Source: Lysinibacillus fusiformis
Lineage (GTDB): Bacteria; Bacillota; Bacilli; Bacillales_A; Planococcaceae
DNA length: 48,351 bases
Reading direction: 5' to 3'
NCBI RefSeq assembly: GCF_003049525.1
Contig: NZ_PYWL01000021.1
Span: 1 to 48,351, forward strand
Below the pieces are notes generated by a model. It searched no databases. It saw only the letters and a list, made by a program, of their open reading frames with translations, and was not told the origin of the DNA. A program made the position numbers and the translations under genes. Shown piece after piece: positions 25,324-34,694 of this stretch (position 1 is its first letter; each line of letters opens with the position of its first letter).

Positions 25324-26196
25324 TTACTCACTTCTCCCCTCACCTTTGTCATAGAACATCATTTTTGGATGGGCCATTGGTATACGATGCTCCTCAAAAA
25401 GCTTTGTCACATCTCGGCGTATACTACGAGCCACTCCATATTGTTGCTGTGGTAATGTTTCAGCAGCAATACGGATCGTTACCTCTGTACCTTTGACATT
25501 TTGTACACCTAAAAACACCGGTGCCGCTATTAATTCTTTATGTTTTTCTGGTAATGATTCTAGATATTGATTAATAACCATCTCAGCTTTTTCAAAGTCA
25601 GCATCCGCGGTCATTTGTAAATCTATAAAAATTTTGGAGTTGTTAACAGAGTAATTGACGACCTCACCAATTGCACCATTAGGAATGATAAATTGCTCTC
25701 CAGTCCCCCCATTAATTTTCGTAGTACGTAAACCAATTTCTACAACTGTACCTTCTGCTCCATTAATTTTTATATAATCCCCTACACCAAACTGATCTTC
25801 AAAAATAATAAAGAAGCCCGTGATAACATCCTTCACTAAACTTTGGGCACCAAAACCGACAGCTAATCCTACAATCCCTGCCCCTGCTAAAAGACCCGCT
25901 ACCTTTATATTTAAAGAAGATAGAATGCCAATGATTGCAGAGAAATAAACAACATAGGAAATCACACTTTGTAATAATCTCGAAATCGTACGTTGACGTC
26001 GCTCTGAATGATTTAATGGGGATCGCATACGGATTAAAAATAATTTTTTAATCAATTTTTTACCCATTCTTACAGCTATCCAGGATACTAGTAAAATTAG
26101 CATAATCTCAATAGAAGAATCTATGACACCTTCCCAAAGTTTGTCAGATGTGAGCTTTTCCCAGTATCTCTCCATTAATTTCTTATTCCATTCCAT
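25324..26196 (-). CDS. Small-conductance mechanosensitive channel (MscS family)
   Basis: A 290-residue membrane channel. It has membrane segments at about 28-46 and 72-95 and a pore helix rich in Gly/Ala (LLAGAGIVGLAVGFGAQSLV), followed by the MscS beta domain (FGVGDYIKINGAEGTVVEIGLRTT) and a C-terminal alpha/beta domain. It opens when membrane tension rises and protects against osmotic downshock. The start at ATG 26196 has AGAGGTGG five bases upstream; the frame extends to a GTG inside that site. It is translated with DUF951 and is divergent from yyaC. Confidence 0.92.
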   Translation of the reverse strand: MEWNKKLMERYWEKLTSDKLWEGVIDSSIEIMLILLVSWIAVRMGKKLIKKLFLIRMRSPLNHSERRQRTISRLLQSVISYVVYFSAIIGILSSLNIKVAGLLAGAGIVGLAVGFGAQSLVKDVITGFFIIFEDQFGVGDYIKINGAEGTVVEIGLRTTKINGGTGEQFIIPNGAIGEVVNYSVNNSKIFIDLQMTADADFEKAEMVINQYLESLPEKHKELIAAPVFLGVQNVKGTEVTIRIAAETLPQQQYGVARSIRRDVTKLFEEHRIPMAHPKMMFYDKGEGRSE

Positions 26197-26287
26197 CGTT
26201 TCCACCTCTTGAATAACTTGCTAAAAATTTGCGTATACTGCATAAAAATTGAGCACTTCTAAAAATAAAAAGAAAGTGAGTTTTTTT

Positions 26288-26920
26288 ATGAATACTATAC
26301 CAAATTTGTTACTACCTTATTCCCTTCATCACGAAAGTAAAAATGCTGTTTGGCAATTAAGTACATTATTTTTAGAATATATACCGTTTCATCATGAACG
26401 ACTAATTTTTTGCTGCATTGGCAGCGACCGTTGTACAGGTGATACGCTTGGACCGTTAACGGGTAGCTTTTTAAATAAGTCAGTTAGCTTCCCCTATGAA
26501 ATTGTCGGTTCTTTAGAAGATCCGCTACATGCTCTAAATCTAGATTCTACTATTCAACAGCTACACAATCATACTACAAAACCATTCATTATTGCGATTG
26601 ATGCCTGTCTTGGTAGTGAACAAAATGTCGGTCATATTTCCGTTCAAAGCGGTCCTATTTTTCCTGGGAAGGCTGTAAAAAAAGAATTACCCCCAATCGG
26701 TGACATTTCCATTAAAGGAATCGTCAATATTGGAGGTTTTATGGAAATGCTTGTTTTACAAAATACAAGGCTTCATATTTCTTATGCTATGGCTGAAAAG
26801 CTTTCAAGAGCATTATTACTGGCTGCCCACCGTTATTCATTGAAAAATGTAGAAGAAAGCAACCATAATACCAACAATGACGATACCTGGCAGCAAGTTA
26901 GCAGCCTTGATCTTAGTTAA
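26288..26920 (+). CDS. yyaC: Spore protease YyaC family protein
   Basis: A 210-residue protein with the YyaC blocks FCCIGSDRCTGDTLGPL, AIDACLG and KGIVNIGGFMEMLVLQNTRL, related in fold to the germination protease GPR and hydrogenase maturation proteases. In B. subtilis yyaC is expressed in the forespore; its substrate is not known. ATG 26288 is preferred (GTGAG upstream); the frame extends to 26249. Its last 84 bases overlap the converging DUF554 gene on the other strand, and the encoded tail (SNHNTNNDDTWQQ) looks unconserved. Confidence 0.9.
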   Translation: MNTIPNLLLPYSLHHESKNAVWQLSTLFLEYIPFHHERLIFCCIGSDRCTGDTLGPLTGSFLNKSVSFPYEIVGSLEDPLHALNLDSTIQQLHNHTTKPFIIAIDACLGSEQNVGHISVQSGPIFPGKAVKKELPPIGDISIKGIVNIGGFMEMLVLQNTRLHISYAMAEKLSRALLLAAHRYSLKNVEESNHNTNNDDTWQQVSSLDLS

Positions 26921-27553
26921 ACCAGCTATATTTAACCCTATTGCCATAATCATAACGCCACCAACGGCTGTCATTTCGGTAATATACATTTGTAGCGCAG
27001 CATCAGGTATAAAAGAACTAATGACCCCTGCAAAAACTGCAATTAATCCTTGATAAATAAAAACAGGTATCGCCGAAAGCAATACACCTATACCTAATGT
27101 GGATGCTAGAATAATGGATGTAAAACCATCAATTAATCCTTTAGTAATCAATACATTATGATCATTACGAAGACCGCTATCAAGTGCACCAATAACAGCC
27201 ATGGAGCCAACAACAAAGATTAATGAAGCTGTGACAAACCCTTCTGCAATGCTAATTTGATTTTGATCATTTCGTTTTGTACGAAATAATGACTCTACCC
27301 ATTTGCCAAGGCGATTCATTTGCTTATCTAAATCTAACCACTCACCTACTACAGTACCCACCACTAAACTTACGATTAAGATAATAAAATTATCACTTTC
27401 AAATCCCATTTTTATCCCTAATAGTGCGACTGCTAAACCAATTATGGATAGGACAGTAGACTTCATAGATTCAGGAATATTTTTGAAAATCCGCCCCACT
27501 AATGCACCTGCTATAATTAGCACAGCATTAATCAATGCCCCTAGTATTACCAC
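26837..27553 (-). CDS. DUF554 family membrane protein (YdfK/YqgA type)
   Basis: A 238-residue integral membrane protein with six to seven segments and repeated glycine-rich stretches (GTVVGEWLDLDKQMNRLGKW, SMAVIGALDSGL, MTAVGGVMIMAIGLNI) typical of DUF554. It is a possible transporter of unknown substrate. The start is GTG 27553, with AAGGAAGG upstream. It follows parB across a terminator and converges on yyaC with an 84-base overlap. Confidence 0.88.
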   Translation of the reverse strand: MVILGALINAVLIIAGALVGRIFKNIPESMKSTVLSIIGLAVALLGIKMGFESDNFIILIVSLVVGTVVGEWLDLDKQMNRLGKWVESLFRTKRNDQNQISIAEGFVTASLIFVVGSMAVIGALDSGLRNDHNVLITKGLIDGFTSIILASTLGIGVLLSAIPVFIYQGLIAVFAGVISSFIPDAALQMYITEMTAVGGVMIMAIGLNIAGLTKIKAANLLPGIVIVGIMVAFFYIFQ

Positions 27554-27574
27554 CCTTTTGCCTTCCTTCTCTCT

Positions 27575-27608
27575 AAAAAATAGAGAGCGCCTGTTTGCTT
27601 GGCGCTCT
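27575..27608 (-). terminator. Terminator of parAB
   Basis: On the minus strand AGAGCGCC and GGCGCTCT form an eight-bp stem with a nine-base loop, then CTATTTTTTAG. Confidence 0.88.
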
Positions 27609-27630
27609 GATTAAATTATATAAATATCAT

Positions 27631-28479
27631 TTATTCTTCTTGTACATTTAGGATTTCTAAGATGCGCTCTAAATCATCTTCAGAGTAAAATTCTATTTCA
27701 ATTTTCCCTTTATTATTATTCTTTCTAATTTGAACATTTGTTCCAAAATAATCTCTTAATTGAGATTCTTTCGCCGCCACAAATATATCTTTTTTCTTGG
27801 GCGGAATTGTTTCACGTGAAACTTCCTCATTTAAGGATTGTACTAACATTTCAACTTGGCGAACATTTAAACCTTGCTTCATTACCTTCATAGCTACTTC
27901 AGAGATTCGTCTTTTATTTTTTAAGCCGAGTAATGCCCTGCCTTGTCCCATAGATAGTGTCCCATCATTCATAAAATTTCGGACATCTTCTGGTAAAGCA
28001 AGGAGACGAACATGGTTAGCTATATGTGGTCTACTTTTTCCTAAACGCTTTGATAGCTCTTCCTGTGTTAAATGTAAGTTTTCCATTAAGCTTTGGTAGG
28101 CCTCTGCTTCTTCAATGACTGTTAGATCCTCACGCTGAAGGTTCTCTAGAATAGCTAGTTCCATCATTTGTGCGTCTGATAATTCTTTAATGATTACAGG
28201 AATTACATCTAAACCAGCTAGTAAACACGCTCGATAACGACGTTCCCCTGCAACGATTTCAAATTTACGCCCCTTTTTCCGTACAGCAATTGGTTGCAAA
28301 ATGCCATGCTCATTAATCGAATCTGCTAATTCTTGTAAAGCTTCTTCATCAAAAATTTTACGAGGCTGAAATGGGTTCGCAACAATTAAATCTAATTGAA
28401 TTTCTTCCACTAGCCCACTTTGTTCTAATGACTCTCCTGGAAATAGTGCACCAATGCCCTTTCCTAAACCTTTAGCCAT
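27631..28479 (-). CDS. parB: Chromosome partitioning protein ParB (Spo0J)
   Basis: A 282-residue CTP-dependent DNA clamp that loads on parS and recruits condensin. The N-terminal domain has the CTP-binding GERRYRAC motif and NPFQPRKIFDEEAL; a helix-turn-helix (LTQEELSKRLGKSRPHIANHVRLL) reads parS; the C-terminus dimerises. It overlaps parA by eight bases. A parS-like site is inside the gene, as in B. subtilis spo0J. With ParA it segregates origins, regulates DnaA and supports sporulation. Confidence 0.97.
   Translation of the reverse strand: MAKGLGKGIGALFPGESLEQSGLVEEIQLDLIVANPFQPRKIFDEEALQELADSINEHGILQPIAVRKKGRKFEIVAGERRYRACLLAGLDVIPVIIKELSDAQMMELAILENLQREDLTVIEEAEAYQSLMENLHLTQEELSKRLGKSRPHIANHVRLLALPEDVRNFMNDGTLSMGQGRALLGLKNKRRISEVAMKVMKQGLNVRQVEMLVQSLNEEVSRETIPPKKKDIFVAAKESQLRDYFGTNVQIRKNNNKGKIEIEFYSEDDLERILEILNVQEE
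27808..27823. promoter_or_regulatory. parS site within parB
   Basis: TGTTTCACGTGAAACT matches the consensus TGTTNCACGTGAAACA except for the last base. The position inside parB repeats the B. subtilis arrangement. Confidence 0.9.
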
Positions 28480-29233
28480 TTTTAATCACTTCCCTCGCCA
28501 TCTCCAAATAAACTTCTGCACCTCTAGATCTTGCGTCATAAGTGATGATTGGTTGCCCATGACTAGGTGCTTCACTTAAACGCACGTTACGAGGAATTAT
28601 TGTTTTATATACTTTATCTTGGAAATATTTTTTCACTTCATCTATAACTTGTAAGCCAAGGTTTGTTCTTGCATCTAGCATTGTTAGTAAAACACCATCA
28701 ATATATAACTGTTGGTTCAAATGCTTTTGTACAAGACGAACAGTAGATAGCAATTGGCTTAGACCTTCCAATGCGTAATATTCGCATTGTACTGGAATAA
28801 TCAATGCATCTGAAGCTGTTAAAGCATTAATTGTTAAAAGTCCTAAAGATGGTGGACAGTCAATAATTATATAATCGAAATCTTCTTTTACATTTTGTAA
28901 TGCATGTTTCAAACGTACTTCCCTTGAAATAGTCGACACCAATTCAATTTCAGCGCCTGCAAGCGAAATTGTGGCTGGTACAATTGATAAATTATCTACA
29001 TTTGTTTTTTGAATGACATTTTCAACATCTTCATCATCAATGAGCACATCATAAATACAACTTTGAATGTCTCCTTTATTAATACCAAGGCCACTTGTTG
29101 TATTCCCTTGCGGATCAGTATCAATAAGTAGCACTTTCTTACCTAAATAGGCTAGGCAAGCGCTCAAATTGACTGAAGTTGTTGTTTTTCCTACGCCACC
29201 CTTTTGATTGGCGATTGCTATAATTCTACCCAT
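28472..29233 (-). CDS. parA: Chromosome partitioning ATPase ParA (Soj)
   Basis: A 253-residue ATPase with the deviant Walker A K11-G-G-V-G-K16-T (NQKGGVGKTTTSVNL), DTDPQGNTTSGLG and IIIDCPPSLG. ATP-bound dimers bind DNA and activate DnaA, while ParB stimulates hydrolysis and monomers inhibit DnaA. Its short N-terminus is the chromosomal Soj type. It is the first gene of parAB, and its ATG has AGGTG upstream. Confidence 0.97.
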   Translation of the reverse strand: MGRIIAIANQKGGVGKTTTSVNLSACLAYLGKKVLLIDTDPQGNTTSGLGINKGDIQSCIYDVLIDDEDVENVIQKTNVDNLSIVPATISLAGAEIELVSTISREVRLKHALQNVKEDFDYIIIDCPPSLGLLTINALTASDALIIPVQCEYYALEGLSQLLSTVRLVQKHLNQQLYIDGVLLTMLDARTNLGLQVIDEVKKYFQDKVYKTIIPRNVRLSEAPSHGQPIITYDARSRGAEVYLEMAREVIKNG

Positions 29234-29369
29234 TTAAAAGCACCTGCTTTCATTTATCAACGTTTACTTTGACAAATCATTTGTAAAATCAATGTATTTA
29301 ACCCGCTATCTAACTTTCATTCTATCAAAAAAACAGTTAGAAGTTGTATAAAATATTAAGAATATATAC

Positions 29370-29409
29370 AAAAAAGGAGACACCTCATTCAACTTTCTGA
29401 GATATCTCC
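29370..29409 (-). terminator. Terminator of noc
   Basis: On the minus strand GGAGATATCTCA and TGAGGTGTCTCC form a 12-pair stem (two G-U pairs) with a ten-base loop, then TTTTTT. Confidence 0.92.
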
Positions 29410-29433
29410 TTTTTACAGTGAGAGAAAAGTTAC

Positions 29434-29461
29434 TAATAAATTATTCCGAGATAATTTATTA
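29434..29461 (-). other. Perfect hairpin including the noc stop codon
   Basis: TAATAAATTAT (29434-29444) and ATAATTTATTA (29451-29461) form an 11-bp AT-only stem around TCCGAG. It contains the last bases of noc and stands 24 bases before the terminator hairpin. It may protect the mRNA end. Confidence 0.6.
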
Positions 29462-30358
29462 CACCTTTTTCTTTTTAGGTATCTTCACCGTAATTTGATA
29501 ATATTCTTCTGTATCTTCTTCTTCCGTATTTACCGTAATACCACTTTTCGTTACCATCGTTAATGATTGCTTAATAGTATTTAAGGCTATACGGACATCT
29601 TTACTAATGGCTTTGCGCTTCGGCCTTGCTTTCTTTGGTACCGACTCCTCCTGCTCGTCTGTTACCGGATGCAAGATGACCTGTATCTGTTCCTCTAACT
29701 GGCGAACATTCCAATCATTATCAACTGTTTGTTGTAAAATTTCTAGTTGTAATGGTTGATCTTTAATAGCAATTAATGCACGTGCATGTCGCTCAGAGAT
29801 CTTGCGCTGTAATATGGCTTGTTGCACTTCATCTGGAAGCCTTAATAAACGTAATTTATTGGCTACAGTGGATTGTCCTTTTCCAAGTCTTTGGGCAAGA
29901 GCTTCTTGTGTGAGCTCATGTAGCTCCAACAATTTTTGATAGGCTACCGCTTCTTCAATTGCAGTTAATTCCTCACGCTGTAAGTTCTCTATTAACGCAA
30001 TAGAAGCTGTCTCCTTATCGGTTAAATTACGTACAATAGCAGGAACCTCTGTCCATTGTAGCTTTTTCATAGCTCGATAACGACGCTCACCGGCAATGAT
30101 TTCATATTGATTTTCTGATGTTTTACGTACAACAATTGGCTGAATCACACCATGCGTATGAATGGTTCTTGATAATTCTTCAATTTTTTCATCATCAAAA
30201 ATAGTACGTGGCTGAAAACGGTTAGGTACAATTTCATCAATAGGCAATTTTATGACTTCTTCTGCTGTTTGAACCGCCTCTGCTTGTTCTACTTCATTTT
30301 TCACAATAGGCTCTGTTTTACTTCCGCCTCCAAAAAAACGTGAAAAAGGACTTTTCAT
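29459..30358 (-). CDS. noc: Nucleoid occlusion protein Noc
   Basis: A 299-residue ParB paralogue. The N-terminal MKSPFSRFFGGG is the amphipathic membrane-anchoring helix that sets Noc apart from ParB. The CTP-binding domain has GERRYRAMKKL, and a helix-turn-helix follows (LTQEALAQRLGKGQSTVANKLRLL). Noc binds its own palindromes (ATTTCCCGGGAAAT) over the chromosome, pulls DNA to the membrane and keeps the division ring away from nucleoids. A candidate site lies at 11488. The C-terminus is basic (KKKKV). It is separately terminated from parAB. Confidence 0.96.
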   Translation of the reverse strand: MKSPFSRFFGGGSKTEPIVKNEVEQAEAVQTAEEVIKLPIDEIVPNRFQPRTIFDDEKIEELSRTIHTHGVIQPIVVRKTSENQYEIIAGERRYRAMKKLQWTEVPAIVRNLTDKETASIALIENLQREELTAIEEAVAYQKLLELHELTQEALAQRLGKGQSTVANKLRLLRLPDEVQQAILQRKISERHARALIAIKDQPLQLEILQQTVDNDWNVRQLEEQIQVILHPVTDEQEESVPKKARPKRKAISKDVRIALNTIKQSLTMVTKSGITVNTEEEDTEEYYQITVKIPKKKKV

Positions 30359-30518
30359 CCAAGTGGCACCACCTTTAAGTAACTATCTTGCTCTGTCTCA
30401 TTCTATTATTATTTATTATATTTCCTCAAATGTATATAGTTCATAGATGACTTTTGCGTGAACCATCCATAACTAGTATGTATGCTCAAAATAGAAAAAA
30501 TATATTCTACTTTGAGAA

Positions 30519-30534
30519 AGTTTCACATGAAACA
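30519..30534. promoter_or_regulatory. Degenerate parS-like palindrome between rsmG and noc
   Basis: AGTTTCACATGAAACA differs from parS at the first base and at the central G (CACATG for CACGTG). It lies just downstream of rsmG. Confidence 0.35.
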
Positions 30535-30538
30535 CTAA

Positions 30539-31255
30539 TTATTGAATTGGTGTTTTATTTGGTACACCTGGCTTACGCGGGTATTTTTTCGGTGTTCCTT
30601 TTATTTTATCAAATATATATAAAGTGCGGTCACTTTCTTCCACAGGTAGCTTGAAAGAATATTCTTCTTTCAGTTTAACACCTAATGTTGTTAATGCTTT
30701 TTTAGCATCTTTTAATTCTTCTGCACCTGCAGCTGCTTTTAAGGCAACAAAATAGCCATCTTGTTTTGCTAATGGCACACATAGCTCCGATAAAACAGAT
30801 AAACGAGCTACTGCACGTGCTGTCACCACATCATATTGTTCACGATATTTTAAATTTTGACCAAACTCTTCTGCGCGGGCATGCACAAAATTCATATTTT
30901 CTAATTGTAACTCATCACTTAAATGGTTTAAAAATGTAATTCTTTTATTTAAGGAGTCGACAATTGTGACATATAAATGTGGGAAACAGATTTTTATTGG
31001 GATACTGGGGAAACCAGCACCTGCTCCTACATCACAAACAGTTATTACTTTTGAAAAATCAAAATAAAATGAGGCACTGATTGAGTCAAAGAAATGTTTT
31101 AAATAAACACCTTCTAAATCTGTAATAGCAGTCAGGTTCATCTTTTCATTCCACTCGACTAGTAATTCAAAGTATTTTTTAAATTGAGCAATTTGCTTTT
31201 CGGAAAGCTCGATGCCCTTTTTTTTAAGTGCCTCAATAAATTGTTGTTCGTTCAT
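30539..31255 (-). CDS. rsmG: 16S rRNA G527 N7-methyltransferase
   Basis: A 238-residue Rossmann-fold methyltransferase with the SAM loop VCDVGAGAGFPSIP and the downstream motif VTARAVARLSVL. It methylates G527 (E. coli numbering) in the 530 loop of 16S rRNA; loss gives low-level streptomycin resistance. It lies downstream of mnmG and upstream of noc, as in Bacillus (gidB). AAGGAG precedes the ATG. Confidence 0.97.
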   Translation of the reverse strand: MNEQQFIEALKKKGIELSEKQIAQFKKYFELLVEWNEKMNLTAITDLEGVYLKHFFDSISASFYFDFSKVITVCDVGAGAGFPSIPIKICFPHLYVTIVDSLNKRITFLNHLSDELQLENMNFVHARAEEFGQNLKYREQYDVVTARAVARLSVLSELCVPLAKQDGYFVALKAAAGAEELKDAKKALTTLGVKLKEEYSFKLPVEESDRTLYIFDKIKGTPKKYPRKPGVPNKTPIQ

Positions 31256-31309
31256 GTAAAGTCTCCTTTATTAATCTAGCCATACTAGTATATCTTAACA
31301 AAAGTATTG

Positions 31310-31346
31310 CTTTAAAAATAGGAAGCGGGCACAATGGTATGCCCGC
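31310..31346 (-). terminator. Terminator of mnmEG
   Basis: On the minus strand GCGGGCA and TGCCCGC form a seven-bp GC stem with an eight-base loop, followed by TTCCTATTTTTA. Confidence 0.75.
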
Positions 31347-31370
31347 CCCTTATTCACTTTACTGTTCTTA

Positions 31371-33263
31371 TTAACCGCTTATTTTCGCGATTTTACCTTG
31401 TTCAATGTAAACAAGCAGAATAGAAATATCTGCTGGGTTCACACCAGAAATACGAGAGGCTTGTGCAATGGAAAGCGGTGTAACTTGTTTTAATTTTTGA
31501 CGCGCTTCTGTCGCTAAACCAGAAATCGCATCATAATCAATGTTTTCAGGGATTTTTTTATTTTCCATTTTATGCAGCTTCTCTACTTGTAGCAATGCCT
31601 TTTCGATATAGCCTTCATATTTAAGCTGAATTTCAATTTGCTCTTTTATTTCTTCTGTAAATTCAATATCTGCCGGGATTAATGAGGAAATCATCTCATA
31701 ATGCATTTCTGGGCGTTTTAGTAAATCAGCGCCCCGAATTCCATCTTTTAATTCACTACCTCCAGCAGAACGAATAACAACTTGTGTAGCTTCATTCGGT
31801 TTAATAATTATTTCACGAAGACGTGCAATTTCATTGTCAATCAATGCTTTTTTCTCAACGAATTTTTCATATCGTTCTTGTGGAACCATGCCGATTTTAT
31901 AGGCTAACTCTAATAATCGTAAATCAGCGTTATCATGACGTAACAATAAGCGATACTCTGCACGAGATGTTAGTAAACGATAAGGCTCGTTTGTTCCTTT
32001 TGTCACAAGATCATCGATGAGTACCCCAATATAGGCATCCGAACGACTAAGGATTAATTCCTCTTTACCAAGTACATTAGCTGCAGCATTCATTCCTGCC
32101 ATTAATCCTTGGGCAGCCGCTTCCTCATAGCCCGATGTACCATTAATTTGGCCAGCTGTATATAAGCCTTTAATGCGCTTTGTTTCTAGTGTTGGCCACA
32201 ATTGTGTAGGTACAATTGAATCATATTCAATGGCATAGCCAGCACGCATCATTTCTGCGTTCTCTAAGCCTGGGATTGATTTTAGTAAACGTGTTTGAAC
32301 ATGCTCTGGTAGGCTTGTTGATAAACCTTGAACATAAACCTCACGTGTATTACGTCCTTCTGGCTCTAAGAAAATTTGATGTCTCGGCTTATCGTTGAAG
32401 CGTACTACTTTATCTTCAATTGAAGGGCAGTAGCGTGGACCTGTCCCTTTAATCATCCCAGAATACATCGGTGAAAGATGTAAATTCGCCTCAATTATTT
32501 CATGTGTTTCAGGGCTTGTATACGTTAACCAGCAAGGTAGTTGGTCCATAATGAATTCCGTTGTTTCAAAACTAAATGCACGAGGAACTTCATCTCCTGG
32601 TTGAATTTCAGTTTTATCATAATCAATTGTACGATTATTAACACGTGGTGGTGTACCTGTTTTAAATCGAACAAGGTCAAAACCAAGCTCTTTTAAATTA
32701 TCAGCTAAGCGAATTGACGGTTGTTGGTTATTAGGACCACTTGAATATTTTATATCCCCAATAATAATTTCACCGCGTAGGAAGGTACCTGTTGTGACAA
32801 CTACTGTTTTGGCACGATAAATAGCACCGATTTGTGTAATAACCCCTGCTACTTCTCCATCCTCAATGATAAGTTCTTCTACCATTCCTTGATGGATTGT
32901 TAAGTTTTCGGTTTCCTCTAATATGCGTTTCATCTCTTGTTGATACAAAACTTTGTCAGCTTGCGCACGTAATGCACGTACAGCTGGGCCTTTTCCTGTA
33001 TTTAACATTCGCATTTGAATATGTGTTTTATCTATAACTTTCCCCATGACGCCACCTAAAGCGTCTATTTCACGTACGACGATTCCTTTGGCAGGACCAC
33101 CAATGGATGGATTACATGGCATAAATGCAATCATATCTAAGTTGATCGTTAACATCAGTGTGTTAGCACCCATTTTAGCCGCAGCATGTGCAGCTTCTGA
33201 ACCTGCATGACCTGCGCCAATGACGATCACATCAAACGTGCCTGCCTCATATTTTGTTGGCAT
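31371..33263 (-). CDS. mnmG: tRNA uridine-34 modification enzyme, FAD subunit MnmG (GidA)
   Basis: A 630-residue flavoprotein with the FAD-binding G16-A-G-H-A-G21 (VIVIGAGHAGSEAA), the family blocks CNPSIGGPAKGIVVREIDALGG and GQINGTSGYEEAAAQGLMAG, and a C-terminal helical domain for MnmE and tRNA. With MnmE it makes 5-carboxymethylaminomethyl uridine at the wobble base of several tRNAs, using a folate one-carbon unit. It follows mnmE by 27 bases in one operon. The start ATG has AGGAAG upstream. Confidence 0.98.
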   Translation of the reverse strand: MPTKYEAGTFDVIVIGAGHAGSEAAHAAAKMGANTLMLTINLDMIAFMPCNPSIGGPAKGIVVREIDALGGVMGKVIDKTHIQMRMLNTGKGPAVRALRAQADKVLYQQEMKRILEETENLTIHQGMVEELIIEDGEVAGVITQIGAIYRAKTVVVTTGTFLRGEIIIGDIKYSSGPNNQQPSIRLADNLKELGFDLVRFKTGTPPRVNNRTIDYDKTEIQPGDEVPRAFSFETTEFIMDQLPCWLTYTSPETHEIIEANLHLSPMYSGMIKGTGPRYCPSIEDKVVRFNDKPRHQIFLEPEGRNTREVYVQGLSTSLPEHVQTRLLKSIPGLENAEMMRAGYAIEYDSIVPTQLWPTLETKRIKGLYTAGQINGTSGYEEAAAQGLMAGMNAAANVLGKEELILSRSDAYIGVLIDDLVTKGTNEPYRLLTSRAEYRLLLRHDNADLRLLELAYKIGMVPQERYEKFVEKKALIDNEIARLREIIIKPNEATQVVIRSAGGSELKDGIRGADLLKRPEMHYEMISSLIPADIEFTEEIKEQIEIQLKYEGYIEKALLQVEKLHKMENKKIPENIDYDAISGLATEARQKLKQVTPLSIAQASRISGVNPADISILLVYIEQGKIAKISG

Positions 33264-33290
33264 GCTCGTATCTTCCTTTCTTTCTTAAAG

Positions 33291-34676
33291 TTATTTTCCT
33301 AAACAAAACTGAGAAAATAGCTGGTTGATTAGGCTTTCTTGCACAGTGTCACCTATAATCTCACCAAGTAATTCCCAAGTTCTTGTGACATCAATTTGTA
33401 CCATATCAACTGGAACTCCAGCTTGAGCAGCCGCTATTGCATCCTCAACTGTTGCCTGTGCTTGATGCAATAGTGCAATATGTCTTGCATTTGAAACATA
33501 TGTTAAATCGCCCGCTTCAAGTTGCCCTTCAAAGAACAATGCAGCTATCGCTTCTTCTAGCTCTGTAACACCCTCCTCCTGTAAGAGAGAAGTTGTTACA
33601 ATGCGATGTTTACCTGCTAGCTCTTTGACACGCGCTAAATTAATTTTTTGCGGTAGATCTGTTTTATTGATAATAACGATGTAGTCCATCGCCTCAATAG
33701 TTTCGAATAAACGCTCGTCCTCAGCAGTTAACTCATCTGCATAGTTTAATACAAATAATATTAAGTCTGCACCTCGAAGCGCTTCTCTCGAACGTTCTAC
33801 GCCAATTCGTTCAACAATGTCTTCTGTCTCACGAATACCCGCTGTATCCACTAAACGAAGTGGAACACCGCGTACATTGACGTACTCTTCTATAATATCA
33901 CGAGTAGTACCAGCAATATCTGTCACTATGGCCTTATTTTCCTGTACCAAGCTATTTAAAAGAGAAGATTTCCCTACATTTGGACGCCCCAAAATAACAG
34001 TCGATAAACCCTCTCGTAATATTTTCCCTTGAGAAGATGTTTGAAGAAGTTTAATAATTTCATCTCGTACCCATGTACATTTTTCTACTAAAACAGGTAC
34101 AGTCATCTCTTCTACATCATCATACTCTGGATAATCTATATTAACCTCTACTTGCGCTAATGTCTCTAGTAAAGCTTGGCGCAAGTCACCAATAAGTCTT
34201 GATAATTTTCCATCCATCTGACCTAAGGCAACATTCATTGCTCGGTCTGTTTTGGCTCTTATCAAATCCATTACTGCTTCAGCCTGAGATAAATCAATAC
34301 GCCCATTTAAAAACGCACGTTTAGTAAATTCACCTGGCTCTGCTAGTCTTGCTCCATTCGTTAATGCTAGTTGTAAAACACGATTAACTGAAACTAATCC
34401 ACCGTGACAATTTATTTCAACTACGTCCTCGCGTGTGAAAGTTTTTGGACCACGCATTAATGATAGCATTACTTCCTCTACTACCTCTTTTGTTTTAGGA
34501 TCCACTAAATGACCATAATGAATAGTGTGCGAATCCTTTGTCGTTAAACTTTTTCCACCTGGTGATTTAAATATTTTATCTGCAATCGCCACTGCTTCGT
34601 CCCCACTTAAACGAACGATGGCTATGGCACCTTCACCCATAGGTGTGGATATCGCAGCAATTGTATCAAACTCCAT
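33291..34676 (-). CDS. mnmE: tRNA modification GTPase MnmE (TrmE)
   Basis: A 461-residue protein. The N-terminal folate-binding domain is followed by a helical domain with an inserted G domain: G1 GRPNVGKS (230-237), G2 AGTTRD, G3 DTAG (277-280) and G4 NKTD. The C-terminus carries the family CLGK cysteine motif. It is a potassium-activated GTPase that works with MnmG. GGAGG lies upstream of the ATG, and immediately upstream of that is an 18-bp palindrome made of two DnaA boxes. Confidence 0.98.
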   Translation of the reverse strand: MEFDTIAAISTPMGEGAIAIVRLSGDEAVAIADKIFKSPGGKSLTTKDSHTIHYGHLVDPKTKEVVEEVMLSLMRGPKTFTREDVVEINCHGGLVSVNRVLQLALTNGARLAEPGEFTKRAFLNGRIDLSQAEAVMDLIRAKTDRAMNVALGQMDGKLSRLIGDLRQALLETLAQVEVNIDYPEYDDVEEMTVPVLVEKCTWVRDEIIKLLQTSSQGKILREGLSTVILGRPNVGKSSLLNSLVQENKAIVTDIAGTTRDIIEEYVNVRGVPLRLVDTAGIRETEDIVERIGVERSREALRGADLILFVLNYADELTAEDERLFETIEAMDYIVIINKTDLPQKINLARVKELAGKHRIVTTSLLQEEGVTELEEAIAALFFEGQLEAGDLTYVSNARHIALLHQAQATVEDAIAAAQAGVPVDMVQIDVTRTWELLGEIIGDTVQESLINQLFSQFCLGK

Positions 34677-34694
34677 TTAATGACCTCCTTAACG

